Of a stretch of 64,000 bases of DNA, positions 54,185-63,303 are shown one piece after another. Under the pieces are notes generated by a model. That model had not been told where the DNA came from and ran no database searches. It worked only from the letters and a program-made list of their open reading frames with translations. Origin of the DNA: Hydrogenophaga pseudoflava (GTDB taxonomy: Bacteria; Pseudomonadota; Gammaproteobacteria; Burkholderiales; Burkholderiaceae_C); assembly GCF_031020795.1 (NCBI RefSeq), contig NZ_JAVHJP010000002.1, positions 682,001-746,000 of the forward strand, in the 5' to 3' direction. Numbering within the stretch: position 1 is the stretch's first letter; every line of letters begins with the position of its first letter. The position numbers and the translations under genes are program-made.

Positions 54185-54221
54185 CTGTTGAGTTCGGCCT
54201 GAATGTTGCTCAACCCAACAG
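54185..54221. repeat. Inverted repeat in the transporter-operon leader
   Basis: CTGTTGAGTT and AACCCAACAG pair with one mismatch across a 17-base loop. It sits 130 bases before the binding-protein ATG and could be an operator or an RNA hairpin in the leader. No T run follows. Confidence 0.35.
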
Positions 54222-54350
54222 ACGGCCAACGCCTGCATCCGGGGAAACACCAGCTTGGTGCATCCATCAAGTGGACTGCCCACACCTACAATGTTGCCCA
54301 CCGGCAGGAGTCCAATCCGCCAGGTCCATTCAACCTTTTCAAGGACGTTC

Positions 54351-55208
54351 ATGAAGCATCTGTTTCTGACTCTCAGCATGATCGGTGCCGCCACCCTGGT
54401 GGGCTGTGGCAAGACCGAAGCCCCCGCACCCGCTGCGCCTGCACCCACCGCGGCAGCGCCGGCTCCTGCCCCCACCACGAGCCAGTGGCCCGAACTCCGC
54501 GTGGCCATCGACCCCACCTACAAGCCCTTCACCTACAAGACGGACGCCGGTGAGCCCGCCGGCTTCGACGTGGACGTGGCCAAAGCCCTGTGCGACGAAC
54601 TCAAGAGCAAGTGTGTGTTCGTCGAGCAGGCCTGGGACGGCATGATTCCCGGTCTGCTGGCCAAGAAGTACGACGCGATCATTTCCTCGATGTCCATCAC
54701 CGAAGAGCGCAAGCAGTCGGTTGATTTCACGGGCAAGTACTACAACACGCCGTCCTGCGTGGTCGTCAAGACCGCGCTGAACCTGGGCGCCGAAGCCGCG
54801 GGCTTCAAGGGCAAGAAGCTGGGCGTGCTGAAGGCCTCCACCCAGGAAAAGTACGCCATGGGTGAGCTCAAGACCGCCGGTGCCACCGTGGTGCCGTACG
54901 ATGCGCAGGACCAGGTCTACCTGGACATCAAGTCCGGCCGTCTGGACGGCACCGTGGCCGACGTGGTTGAAGTCCAGGGTGGCTTCCTGTCCACGCCGGA
55001 CGGCAAGGACTACAGCTGCGCCGGTGGCCGCATTCCCGTCGAGTTCGACGCCAAGTACTTTGGCGCCGGCGCCGGCGTGGCCATCCGCAAGGAAGACACC
55101 GCCCTGCGCGACGCGCTGGACGCGGGCATCAAGGCCATCCGCGACAACGGCAAGTGGAAAGAACTCTCCGAGAAGCACGTCCCTGGCGTGGACATCTGGG
55201 GCTCCTGA
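54351..55208 (+). CDS. ABC transporter amino-acid-binding lipoprotein (ArgT/HisJ-like)
   Basis: This 285-residue binding protein has a lipoprotein signal with lipobox LVGC (Cys19). An Ala/Pro-rich spacer of about 20 residues follows, then the type II periplasmic binding fold, starting with LRVAIDPTYKPFTYKT. DGMIPGLLAKKYDAIISSMSIT and the closing WKELSEKHVPGVDIWG fit the lysine/arginine/ornithine or opine group. It captures a polar amino acid or derivative for the permeases encoded next. AAGGA precedes the ATG by five bases. It heads a five-gene operon that also encodes a deacylase. Confidence 0.92.
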   Translation: MKHLFLTLSMIGAATLVGCGKTEAPAPAAPAPTAAAPAPAPTTSQWPELRVAIDPTYKPFTYKTDAGEPAGFDVDVAKALCDELKSKCVFVEQAWDGMIPGLLAKKYDAIISSMSITEERKQSVDFTGKYYNTPSCVVVKTALNLGAEAAGFKGKKLGVLKASTQEKYAMGELKTAGATVVPYDAQDQVYLDIKSGRLDGTVADVVEVQGGFLSTPDGKDYSCAGGRIPVEFDAKYFGAGAGVAIRKEDTALRDALDAGIKAIRDNGKWKELSEKHVPGVDIWGS

Positions 55209-55234
55209 TCCGCTGAGCTGAACCGCGAGCGCCG

Positions 55235-55936
55235 ATGACGACCTATTTCATCCAGATCCTCCAGGGCCTGCTGGTCACCCTCGGCGTCTCGCTGGGCGCC
55301 CTTCTTGTCGCCGCCGTGCTCGGCCTGGCCGGCGCGGCGGCCAAACTCTCTCCCTACCGCTGGCTCAACTGGCTCGGCGACATCTATTCCACCGTCATCC
55401 GGGGTGTCCCGGACCTGGTGTGGATGCTGCTCCTGTACTTTGGCGGGCAGATCCTGATCAACGACATCTTCGAGGCCATGGGCTACCGCAGCGGCCCGCA
55501 GATCAACCCCTTCGTGGCGGGCGTGCTCACCATCGGCTTCGTCTACGGCGCCTACATGACCGAGACTTTCCGCGGCGCGATCATGAGCGTGCCCAAAGGG
55601 CAATCGGAGGCCGGGTGGGCCTACGGCATGAGCCGCTTCTACACCTTCCGCCGCATGGTGCTGCCACAGATGGTGCGCTTTGCCTTGCCCAGCTTCACGA
55701 ACAACTGGCTGGTGCTGCTCAAGGCCACCGCCCTCGTCTCGGTGATCGGCCTGGCCGACATCACCAACCTGGCCAAGCAGGCTGGTGCGGCCGCACGCGG
55801 CGACATTCCCGGTGCCGCCATCATCTTCATGGCCTTCGCCGGCTTTCTCTACCTTCTGATCTCCACCGTCAGCCTGATCCTGCTGCGCAAGGCCGAAGCC
55901 CGCTATTCCGTGGGCGTGAAGCGGGGTGAGTTCTGA
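55235..55936 (+). CDS. Amino-acid ABC transporter permease (HisQ-like)
   Basis: This 233-residue inner-membrane permease has five or so hydrophobic spans and the permease EAA loop in SEAGWAYGMSRFYTFRRMVLP, given in part. The block TVIRGVPDLVWMLLLYFGGQ is typical of HisQ/ArtQ-like subunits. It forms the channel together with the following permease. It follows the binding-protein gene by 26 bases. Its TGA overlaps the ATG of the second permease by one base (TGATG). Confidence 0.93.
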   Translation: MTTYFIQILQGLLVTLGVSLGALLVAAVLGLAGAAAKLSPYRWLNWLGDIYSTVIRGVPDLVWMLLLYFGGQILINDIFEAMGYRSGPQINPFVAGVLTIGFVYGAYMTETFRGAIMSVPKGQSEAGWAYGMSRFYTFRRMVLPQMVRFALPSFTNNWLVLLKATALVSVIGLADITNLAKQAGAAARGDIPGAAIIFMAFAGFLYLLISTVSLILLRKAEARYSVGVKRGEF

Positions 55937-56652
55937 TGGACAAGTTCGCGATCATTTTTCAGCCGCAGAACCTCGCGCTGTACTGGACCGGTTTCCTGGC
56001 GACCATGGAGTTGCTGGCCATCAGCCTGCTGGCGGGCGGCCTGCTCACGCTGCCCCTGACGCTGATGAGGGTCTCGCGCAACCGCTGGGTGTCGACCCCG
56101 GTCTGGCTGTTCACCTATGTGGTGCGCGGCACACCGCTGCTGATCCAGGTCTATTTCATCTACTACGGCATCGCCCAACTCGAATGGGTGCAGTCGCTGT
56201 GGGACACGGTCTGGCCCTGGACGCTGTTCAAGGACCCCTTCTTCTGCGCTGTGGCCGCGTTTTCGCTCAACACCTGCGCCTACACGGTGGAAATGCTGGC
56301 GGGCGCCATCAAGGAAACACCCGCCGGCGAGATCGAGGCCGCACAGGCGGCCGGCTACAGCAAGTGGAACATGATGTTCCGCCTGGTGCTGCCCAGTGCC
56401 CTGCGCCGCACCCTGCCCGGCTACTCCAACGAAGTCGTGATGATGCTGCACGCCACCTCGCTGGCCAGCGTCGTACCCGCGCTGTACGACCTGACCAACG
56501 CGGCGTACGCGATCTACAAGACCTACTACCTGGCCTTCCAGCCCTTCATCGTGGTGGCGGTGCTGTACTTCATACTGACCTTCGCCCTGGTCTACGTGTT
56601 CCGGCTGCTGGAAAAGCGCTTCCTGGCCTATCTGCGTCCGCGCACGCACTGA
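55936..56652 (+). CDS. Amino-acid ABC transporter permease (HisM-like)
   Basis: This 238-residue second permease carries the EAA loop as GEIEAAQAAGYSKWNMMFRLVLP, in part, and the block YVVRGTPLLIQVYFIYYGI. Its membrane layout matches HisM/ArtM, so the channel is a HisQ-HisM type heterodimer. It is translationally coupled to the first permease. The next gene, 22 bases on, is a deacylase rather than the ATPase, which is an insertion into the usual gene order. Confidence 0.93.
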   Translation: MDKFAIIFQPQNLALYWTGFLATMELLAISLLAGGLLTLPLTLMRVSRNRWVSTPVWLFTYVVRGTPLLIQVYFIYYGIAQLEWVQSLWDTVWPWTLFKDPFFCAVAAFSLNTCAYTVEMLAGAIKETPAGEIEAAQAAGYSKWNMMFRLVLPSALRRTLPGYSNEVVMMLHATSLASVVPALYDLTNAAYAIYKTYYLAFQPFIVVAVLYFILTFALVYVFRLLEKRFLAYLRPRTH

Positions 56653-56674
56653 TTTCGTTTTTCTCCTTTCTCGG

Positions 56675-57796
56675 ATGCGACAGCTCCACCACCACCTGCT
56701 CTCTCCTTCGCTGGGTACCCAGCGCCAGGTCACCAGCCTGCACTTCGGTCAGGGCGCCAACGGACGCAAGGCCTACATCCAGTCCAGCCTGCACGCTGAC
56801 GAACTGCCCGGCATGCTCACCGCCCACAAATTGCGGGGGCTGCTGGAGGCGGCCGAGTCGGCCGGCGAGATTCCCGGCGAGGTCGTGCTGGTGCCGGTCA
56901 GCAACCCGATCGGCCTGGACCAGAGTCTGATGCATCATCAGGTCGGCCGCTTCGAACTGCTGACCATGGAGAACTTCAACCGGAACTACCCGGACTTCTT
57001 CAACCTGGTCAAAGACCGGATCGCGCCGAAGCTGACACCGGACGGGGATACCAACAAGGACATTGTGCGGGCGGCCATGCACGAGGTGCTGGGCGAGCAG
57101 GTGGTGAGCACCGAACTGGAGAGCCTGCGCCGGGTGCTGATGAGCCTGGCCTGCGACGCCGACGTGGTGCTGGACCTGCACTGTGACTTCGAAGCCATTC
57201 TTCACATGTACGTCGAGCAGCCCATGCTCGACCTGATGGCGCCTCTGGCCCGCCTGCTCGGTGCCCAGACGCTGCTGTGGGCCCGGGGCTCGGGCCCGTC
57301 GATCTCCTTCGACGAGGCGCTGTCCGGTCCGTGGTGGCGCCTGCAGGCGCATTTCGCCGACCGCGCACCGATCCCGCTGGGCTGTGCCAGCACCACCGTC
57401 GAGCTGCGCAGCCAGACCGATGTGTCGGACGCCTTCGCAACACAGGATGCCCGGGCCATCGTCGGCTACCTGCGCCACGCCGGCGTGATGTCCGGACCGG
57501 CCCCTGCCCTGCCCGAACCACAGTGTGAGCCGACGCCGCTGGCCGGTACGGAAGCGTCGCATGCCCCGCACCCGGGCGTGATCGACTTTGTCGCCCAAGT
57601 TGGCGAGCGGGTGGCCGCCGGCCAGCTGCTGGCACGGGTGATCGACCCTCTGGCGCCACGCGAAACCGAGATCCGCAGCAGCATCGAAGGCATCGTTTAC
57701 GCCCGCCACAACCTGCGCTGGGCCACGACGGGCATGGAGCTCTGCCGGGTGGCCGGCCACACCCCGATCCGCTCCGGCAACCTGCTGAGCCCCTGA
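56675..57796 (+). CDS. Succinylglutamate desuccinylase/aspartoacylase-family zinc hydrolase
   Basis: This 373-residue protein is a predicted M14-type zinc amidohydrolase that would release an acyl group from an N-acyl amino acid. The zinc ligands His40 and Glu43 are in SLHADELPG, and the third is the histidine in [12 protein letters not shown]. The arginine-containing [10 protein letters not shown] is the substrate-carboxylate site of the family. A C-terminal beta-domain starts near [16 protein letters not shown]. It does not match AstE closely enough to name it. Its place between the permease and ATPase genes suggests that the imported compound is acylated. Confidence 0.87.
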   Translation: MRQLHHHLLSPSLGTQRQVTSLHFGQGANGRKAYIQSSLHADELPGMLTAHKLRGLLEAAESAGEIPGEVVLVPVSNPIGLDQSLMHHQVGRFELLTMENFNRNYPDFFNLVKDRIAPKLTPDGDTNKDIVRAAMHEVLGEQVVSTELESLRRVLMSLACDADVVLDLHCDFEAILHMYVEQPMLDLMAPLARLLGAQTLLWARGSGPSISFDEALSGPWWRLQAHFADRAPIPLGCASTTVELRSQTDVSDAFATQDARAIVGYLRHAGVMSGPAPALPEPQCEPTPLAGTEASHAPHPGVIDFVAQVGERVAAGQLLARVIDPLAPRETEIRSSIEGIVYARHNLRWATTGMELCRVAGHTPIRSGNLLSP

Positions 57797-57810
57797 CAGA
57801 CCCACGCACC

Positions 57811-58578
57811 ATGACCACCAAACTTGAAGCGATCGACATCCGCAAGAGCTACGGCTCACACGAGGTGCTCAAGGGCATTTCCCTGACGGCCAAGGCCGGC
57901 GACGTGATCAGCATCATCGGCTCATCCGGCTCGGGCAAGTCCACCTTTCTGCGCTGCATGAACCTGCTCGAACGCCCTCAGCAGGGCCGCATCGTCGTGG
58001 CCGGCGAGGAACTCAAGCTGGTCACCGCCAAGGACGGCATGCTCAAGGCCGCCGACGAAAAGCAGCTGCAGCGTCTGCGCGCCAAGCTGGCCATGGTGTT
58101 CCAGCACTTCAACCTCTGGTCGCACCTGACCGTGCTGGAGAACGTGATCGAGGCGCCGATGCACGTGCTCGGCAAGGGCAAGGACGAGGCCGTCGCCACC
58201 GCACGCAAGTACCTCGAAAAAGTCGGTCTGCGGGACGTCGAGGGCAAGTACCCGGCCCACATGTCGGGTGGCCAGCAGCAACGCGTCGCAATAGCCCGCG
58301 CGCTGGCCATGGAGCCCGAGGTGATGCTGTTCGACGAGCCCACCAGTGCGCTCGACCCCGAACTCGTCACCGAGGTGCTGCGCGTAATGCGAACCCTCGC
58401 CGAGGAAGGCCGCACCATGGTGGTGGTGACGCACGAAATGGGTTTTGCGCGCGAGGTCAGCAACCACGTGCTGTTCCTGCACCAGGGGCGCATCGAGGAA
58501 CAGGGCAACCCGCGCGAGGTGCTGGTCAATCCCACGTCCGAGCGGCTGTCCCAGTTCCTTTCGGGCAAGCTCAAGTAG
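57811..58578 (+). CDS. Amino-acid ABC transporter ATPase (HisP-like)
   Basis: This 255-residue ATPase energises the HisQ/HisM-type channel. Walker [10 protein letters not shown] is at 37-45, the Q-loop in [18 protein letters not shown], the signature [15 protein letters not shown] near 150, Walker [15 protein letters not shown] and the H-loop [23 protein letters not shown] is characteristic of the polar amino-acid group. It is the last gene of the operon, 14 bases after the deacylase. A weak inverted repeat (CCGCCAA and TTGGCGG) lies 58592-58636 and may be its end. Confidence 0.95.
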   Translation: MTTKLEAIDIRKSYGSHEVLKGISLTAKAGDVISIIGSSGSGKSTFLRCMNLLERPQQGRIVVAGEELKLVTAKDGMLKAADEKQLQRLRAKLAMVFQHFNLWSHLTVLENVIEAPMHVLGKGKDEAVATARKYLEKVGLRDVEGKYPAHMSGGQQQRVAIARALAMEPEVMLFDEPTSALDPELVTEVLRVMRTLAEEGRTMVVVTHEMGFAREVSNHVLFLHQGRIEEQGNPREVLVNPTSERLSQFLSGKLK

Positions 58579-58705
58579 GTCGCGGCGACGTCCGCCAATC
58601 GGGCGAACAGCGGGGTTTCCGTCCTGCTGTTGGCGGGTTTCTGTGGGGTCCGGATGCGAGAGCATTGCTGCATCCCGGAACCACCCGCCAGAAAGGAAAC
58701 TCTCC

Positions 58706-59479
58706 ATGAGCACCGTCGACACCAGCAACTCCAGCGCCTGGTCACAGACCTTGTCGTCCCTGAGCGGTGCAATGTCCAGCTACCTGCAGGACAAGATGCA
58801 CAAGAAGATGGATGCCGATGGCGACGGTGGCGTCAGCCAGAGCGAATTCCAGGCGGCACTTGAAAAGGTCGCCGGCAAGCTGGGCGTGGACGCGGGCAAG
58901 GGCGCGTCCGAGCTGTACGCCTCGCTGGATGCCAACAAGGACGGTGCACTCAACGGCAGCGAGGTCGGGACCTTGCTGCAAAACCTCTTCTCCTCGGCCT
59001 CCAACACCCAGGCGTTTGTGCAGTCGCGCGGCGACGAGGCCCGGTTCGCCGAGCTCGATGCCGACAACGACGGCCAGATCTCGATGGCCGAATTCGGCAT
59101 CACCCCGGCCACGGGAACCACGGTGGTGCAGACCACCACGGTGATCACGACCACACAGGAGATCGCATCGGACGGTGCCACCGCGCCGGCCGGAGGCAGC
59201 GGTTCCACCACACCGGTCACGGCGGCCCCCGTGCACACGGCCAGCACGCCGGATGACACCACGGTGGTCGCCAGCGCCGAGGACGCGGCCGCCACCGAGG
59301 ACGCGTCGCTGCAGGCCCTGATGCAGACCGTCGACACCGATGGCAGCGGCGACATCTCCAGTACCGAGCTGAACGCCTACGTGGCCAAGCTCAGTGCGCA
59401 GGCCGAGGCCGCCAGCAAGCGCTACAACGACACCGCCCTGGCCTCACTGGGCGGCGGCAGCCTCAACGAATCGGCCTGA
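58706..59479 (+). CDS. Protein with four EF-hand calcium-binding loops
   Basis: This 257-residue acidic protein has four canonical EF-hand loops: 36-47 (DADGDGGVSQSE), 75-86 (DANKDGALNGSE), 118-129 (DADNDGQISMAE) and 210-221 (DTDGSGDISSTE). Each has acidic residues at positions 1, 3 or 5 and 12. The first three are close together. A Thr/Ala-rich linker of about 80 residues precedes the fourth. There is no signal peptide or membrane segment, so it is cytosolic or leaves the cell by an unusual route. AAAGGAAA precedes the ATG by six bases. No partner is evident. Confidence 0.85.
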   Translation: MSTVDTSNSSAWSQTLSSLSGAMSSYLQDKMHKKMDADGDGGVSQSEFQAALEKVAGKLGVDAGKGASELYASLDANKDGALNGSEVGTLLQNLFSSASNTQAFVQSRGDEARFAELDADNDGQISMAEFGITPATGTTVVQTTTVITTTQEIASDGATAPAGGSGSTTPVTAAPVHTASTPDDTTVVASAEDAAATEDASLQALMQTVDTDGSGDISSTELNAYVAKLSAQAEAASKRYNDTALASLGGGSLNESA

Positions 59480-59495
59480 TACCGGGCGGGCCCGC

Positions 59496-61979
59496 TCAGG
59501 GCTTGAGTTCCAGGCGGCTGCGCCACTGTGTCGGCGCCATTTTCAGCGGCCGGTAATCCACCGCAGCCCATGTGTCGCTCATGTCGCGATAGCGGCTGGA
59601 GAGTACGTTGCCGCTCTGCCCGGTCTGGTAGATGAAAAGGGAGTTCTCCGGATCGGCCAGGTCGTAGATGGCGCGCAGGCTGGCCGCGTGCCGGTTGGCA
59701 AAAGGCGCATCGGCCTTGTCCAGGTGGTACTGGCCGACATTGACAGTGAACGGGTCGCCGCCCGTTTCCTTGCGAACCTCGAACATGGGCGCCAGCGCAC
59801 CAACGTTGCTGAACGGTCGGTGCACTGAAATCGCCGGATGGGCGGCGCCCCAGCGCCAGCGCGACACATCCGACCCCTGCTGCGCACTGATGCGGTCCAG
59901 CGCTCGGTCCAGCGCCGCGGAGCTGGCCGCTGCACAGCCCTGCGGACCGCACCAGCCGCGGTCGTCGCGCTCCAGAATGCCTTCCACCGCGTTGCGGAAG
60001 AGGCGCTTGCCGTAGAGCTTCTCGAACCGCTCCACACCCAGCCGCTGGCCGACGACCCCGCGGGTGAACTCGTCGACCCAGACGCTGTAGATCAGCGGCG
60101 CGGCGGCGTCGGCGCCCATGTCGCCCTTGAAGTCCTTGAGCGAAGCCTGCGCCGCAGCGGCGAGCAGGTGGCTGGATGCGGTCTTGCTCAGGTGCGGCAG
60201 CAGGCGCAGCGTGGCCTCCGAATGCAGATCGCCATGCATGGCGCGGAAGCTGGCCGCGTCGTGCTTCTCCGTCCGCGCCAGCAGCGCCTCAATGCGTTCC
60301 TGGCGGTACGGCGCCGCCCAGTCCTGGGTGAGGAAATGCGGGTAGTCGGCCGCGTGGATGCGCTGGTTGGCCGTGGCGATCCAGCCCTTGGCGCCATCGT
60401 CCTGCGGGGTGTCTTCGTACGGGAGGTAGCCTGTCCAGTCGTAGCGCGCATCCCAGCCCGGCGACGGGGCCACGCCGCGAATACGGTTGTCCGGGGAACG
60501 CAGTGGCACCTTGCCCACGGCCTTGAACGCGATGCGCCCGCTGCGGTCGGCCATGACCGCGTTCTGCATCGGCGCATGGAAGTGGCGGAAAGCTTCCACC
60601 AGGTCGTCGACCGAACGTGCGCGGTTGGAGGCCAGGGTGGCGTCCACGTTGCGGTTGTCCGCCTCCAGCGCGGTCCAGCGCAGCGCCAGCGCGAAGCGCC
60701 CAGTGTCGATGAGGTCGCGCGCACGGCCCGGCGCGTCGCTGAGCACGGGGCCGTGCCGGCTGGTGCGCACCGTGTGGACCACGTCGGGCTCGCCTTTGAC
60801 GCGAATGGTTTCAACACGTTCGTCAAACCGCGCCCACGCCTCCTGTCCTGCGGGCGCCGGCATGCGGTAGCGGGTCGGGTCACTGGGATCCAACTGCTCC
60901 AGATACAGGTCCTGCACGTCGGGCCCCGTGTTGGTGAAGCCCCAGGCCACGTCGGGCGTACGCCCCAGCACCACGAAGGGCGTGCCCGGCAGCGTGGCGC
61001 CGATCACGTCCATGCCTTTGAGGCCGGGCACGTCGGGCGCCTGCAGGCGGGCGAAGTACCAGATCGCCGGCGCGCTGAGGCCCAGGTGGGGGTCGTTGGC
61101 CAGCAGCGGCTTGCCGCTGGCACTGCGCGCGCCCGACACCACCCAGTTGTTCGATCCTTTGCCCTCCACCTCACCCAACGATCGGGTCCACTCGACCACG
61201 CCCTGGGCCAGCGCATCCACCGTTGGCCCGGAGTGGATGGCGCGAGACTGTTTGCCCTCTGTGGCCGGAAACACTCGCAGCGCCCGGTACAGCTCTGCCA
61301 GATCGGCCGAGGCTGCAGGGGCTTCGCCCGGATACGGCGGAAACAGCTGCCACAGCGCAGGAGTGTCCAGCACCTGCAGTGCGGACAGGCGGGCCAACTC
61401 GTTGCCCCAATTGCCACCCAGGTCCAGCGCCATCATGAGGGCCCAGCCAGCGCTGTCTTCCGGCTCCCAATAGCGCCCTGCCGCAGCTTCGTCACGAGGA
61501 TCGATGCGCAGGATCTGGAACTCCGGCGACAGGGCCTGCCCGCGTTCGGCGAAGAAAGCGTTCACGCCATCGCTGTAGGCCTTCAGCGCCGCCCGCCCCT
61601 CTTCACTCATGCCTGCCATCTGTGTCTGAGCGGCCTGGCGGATGCCCAGCGTGCGCATGAGCAGGTCGGTCTCCAGCGTGGAGCGGCCAAATACCTCGGA
61701 CAGACGTCCGCGCATCAGGCGGCGGTTGAACTCCAGCTGCCATCCGCGCTCTTGCGCATGCACATAGCCCATGGCCATCCACGCGTCCCGGGGGTCGACG
61801 GCGAGGATGTGGGCCACATCGCTGCTGTCGCGTTGCACCTGCACTGGCCCGTGCAACCCCGGGAGACGGAGCTCTCCGTCCATCTGGGGCAGGCTCCTCC
61901 AGGCGTAAATCGCCAGCCCAGCCACACCGAGCAGGACCAGCAACAGCAACAGAACGAAAGTACGGCTCAACCAGCGCAT
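59496..61979 (-). CDS. Penicillin acylase-family (Ntn) amidohydrolase
   Basis: This 827-residue protein has an N-terminal membrane/export segment (about 6-25, LLLLLVLLGVAGLAIYAW in part) and the penicillin acylase fold. The nucleophile is Ser276 in GKGSNNWVVSG, where maturation cuts between the small and large chains. Typical blocks are ANDPHLGLSAPAIWYFARL, in part, and WGFTNTGPDVQDLYLE. The family includes penicillin G acylases, cephalosporin acylases and quorum-quenching N-acyl-homoserine-lactone acylases, which cannot be told apart here. GGAGGT lies seven bases before the ATG at 61979. It converges with the EF-hand gene. Confidence 0.9.
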   Translation of the reverse strand: MRWLSRTFVLLLLLVLLGVAGLAIYAWRSLPQMDGELRLPGLHGPVQVQRDSSDVAHILAVDPRDAWMAMGYVHAQERGWQLEFNRRLMRGRLSEVFGRSTLETDLLMRTLGIRQAAQTQMAGMSEEGRAALKAYSDGVNAFFAERGQALSPEFQILRIDPRDEAAAGRYWEPEDSAGWALMMALDLGGNWGNELARLSALQVLDTPALWQLFPPYPGEAPAASADLAELYRALRVFPATEGKQSRAIHSGPTVDALAQGVVEWTRSLGEVEGKGSNNWVVSGARSASGKPLLANDPHLGLSAPAIWYFARLQAPDVPGLKGMDVIGATLPGTPFVVLGRTPDVAWGFTNTGPDVQDLYLEQLDPSDPTRYRMPAPAGQEAWARFDERVETIRVKGEPDVVHTVRTSRHGPVLSDAPGRARDLIDTGRFALALRWTALEADNRNVDATLASNRARSVDDLVEAFRHFHAPMQNAVMADRSGRIAFKAVGKVPLRSPDNRIRGVAPSPGWDARYDWTGYLPYEDTPQDDGAKGWIATANQRIHAADYPHFLTQDWAAPYRQERIEALLARTEKHDAASFRAMHGDLHSEATLRLLPHLSKTASSHLLAAAAQASLKDFKGDMGADAAAPLIYSVWVDEFTRGVVGQRLGVERFEKLYGKRLFRNAVEGILERDDRGWCGPQGCAAASSAALDRALDRISAQQGSDVSRWRWGAAHPAISVHRPFSNVGALAPMFEVRKETGGDPFTVNVGQYHLDKADAPFANRHAASLRAIYDLADPENSLFIYQTGQSGNVLSSRYRDMSDTWAAVDYRPLKMAPTQWRSRLELKP

Positions 61980-62047
61980 CAGGACCTCCAAGGGTGGTGC
62001 GATGGTAGCGGCGACGGACCGCCGATGCAGCCGTCAGGGCGAACGAC

Positions 62048-62992
62048 TCAGACGCGGGCGCGACCGTGCCCGAGCACCATCTGGCCGTCCACCAGACGGA
62101 AGCTCACTGTGGGTGCGCTGATGTCGGTGAACGGCGCGCCCATCGAGAACTCGCCGTCGCTGTGCAGCAGACATTCCTGCCGCCTCAGCGCTATCGCGTT
62201 CTCGGCGCCGGCAAAGCGCACCCAGGTGCCGTAGCTGCTGGTGTCTTCCAGCAGATAGTTGCCTGAGCGGATGTCGATGGAGGCGTGCATCCGCGAGACC
62301 CGCGGATCGTTCACCACAAAATCGGCCTCGGGCACCCGGCCGATCTTCAGCGGCAGGTCCGTGAGATTGAACGACTGGCTGGCGTCCAGCCAGCCCAGCT
62401 CGATGCCACCGAACACCGATTCGGTGGTCTTGCGCAGAGCGTGCAGATCGGCCGGAAGCGTCAGAAACTCAGACAGCATCTCGGTCTGCCACTCGATGCG
62501 AAAGACCTCCGCCGGCTCGACGCGCCCCTTGATGCGGATCGGCCCCAGACTGCGGCTGCGCACGTGCTGTCCCTTGCCCAGTTTGCGGATCACCATGTCG
62601 TTGGCCAGTATCTGCTCCGGGCCGGCCAGATCGCTCAGACGGGATGCCACGTTGACCGCGTCGCCGAAGCAGTCGCCGTCGACTTGCACGACCTGTCCCC
62701 GCGCCATGCCGATCTGCATCATCAGCTTGAGGCGGTTCGGCCACTGGGCCACCCTTTGCGAGTGCTCCTGCTGGATGGTGCTCATGCACTCGACGGCCAG
62801 CCGGTTGTTGGTGAACGACAGCAGCACGCCATCGCCGAGCATCTTGACGACCTTGCCGTTGTGCTCCAGGCCCATGGCACCGATCCATTGGGTCAGCTTG
62901 GTCACCGCCTTGGCGGCGCGGTCGTTGCCCAGTGTTTCAAACACCGAGACGCTGCCGGTCAGGTCCACGAAGGCAATCGTCAGTTCGGCCAT
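62048..62992 (-). CDS. Class III nucleotide cyclase with C-terminal FHA domain
   Basis: This 314-residue soluble protein joins a class III cyclase domain (1-170) to an FHA phosphothreonine-binding domain (about 205-300). Metal-binding aspartates are in AFVDLTGS (Asp10) and KMLGDGVLL (Asp54). The transition-state residues Asn113 and Arg117 are in DAVNVASRL. All are present, so the cyclase is likely active, probably on ATP. FHA residues Gly217, Arg218, Ser232 and His235 are in place. It therefore could link phosphoprotein binding to cAMP production. A CRP-like site lies 93 bases upstream of its ATG. cAMP versus cGMP is inferred only. Confidence 0.88.
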   Translation of the reverse strand: MAELTIAFVDLTGSVSVFETLGNDRAAKAVTKLTQWIGAMGLEHNGKVVKMLGDGVLLSFTNNRLAVECMSTIQQEHSQRVAQWPNRLKLMMQIGMARGQVVQVDGDCFGDAVNVASRLSDLAGPEQILANDMVIRKLGKGQHVRSRSLGPIRIKGRVEPAEVFRIEWQTEMLSEFLTLPADLHALRKTTESVFGGIELGWLDASQSFNLTDLPLKIGRVPEADFVVNDPRVSRMHASIDIRSGNYLLEDTSSYGTWVRFAGAENAIALRRQECLLHSDGEFSMGAPFTDISAPTVSFRLVDGQMVLGHGRARV

Positions 62993-63077
62993 GGAAATGA
63001 GTGGAAGTCGGTCTGGGAGAGGCCGTGCGCTGCAAGAGTCCTCCGCCGCCAGGACAGCCCGGCAGACGGTAACAGGG

Positions 63078-63093
63078 TGTGTGGTTTATCACA
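63078..63093. promoter_or_regulatory. CRP-like site upstream of the FHA-cyclase gene
   Basis: TGTGT-GGTTTA-TCACA matches the CRP/Vfr consensus TGTGA-N6-TCACA at 9 of 10 fixed positions. Its centre is 93 bases before the cyclase ATG. If real it would allow feedback by cAMP on the cyclase gene. Confidence 0.45.
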
Positions 63094-63289
63094 CATTCTG
63101 CCGCTTGAGCTCCGGAATTGACGTCGCCCAATGCCGCTATTGGGAGTATCCACAAGGTTGAGTCCAAAGGACCTAAACAAACCCGCCGCCATTGAACACT
63201 TTCCGAAGCAATTGCAGGCGTCGTCACCTGACCTGTACACGCAATATCTTAAACAGTCTTTCTAAACGCTTGATTTGGCTGTTGTTTTC

Positions 63290-63303
63290 TTGACTTTCAT
63301 CAA
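63290..63303 (+). promoter_or_regulatory. FNR/Anr-like box upstream of the small gene at 63376
   Basis: TTGAC-TTTC-ATCAA matches the FNR consensus TTGAT-N4-ATCAA with one mismatch, centred 80 bases before the ATG at 63376. It suggests oxygen-linked control of that gene. Confidence 0.45.

Larger units (their letters stand above)
53782..54350. other. Gene-poor, AT-richer stretch between tctA and the ABC transporter operon
   Basis: This 569-base gap holds the tctA terminator, a possible 42-codon gene on the minus strand, and a 10-base inverted repeat at 54185-54221. Around 54147-54176 it is visibly AT-rich (TATATTATGTTAAGTTAAT), unlike the rest of the window, and is a candidate promoter region for the transporter operon. 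Longer plus-strand frames here have no ribosome site and no family match. Confidence 0.6.

Noticed and set aside
54109..54354. 81-codon plus-strand frame before the binding-protein gene
   Set aside because: It has no ribosome site, is low in normal codon bias, and its end overlaps the ribosome site and start of the true gene at 54351.
58592..58636. CCGCCAA and TTGGCGG as a terminator after the ABC ATPase gene
   Set aside because: The arms are seven bases with a 31-base loop and no T run, so it is too weak to list as a terminator.
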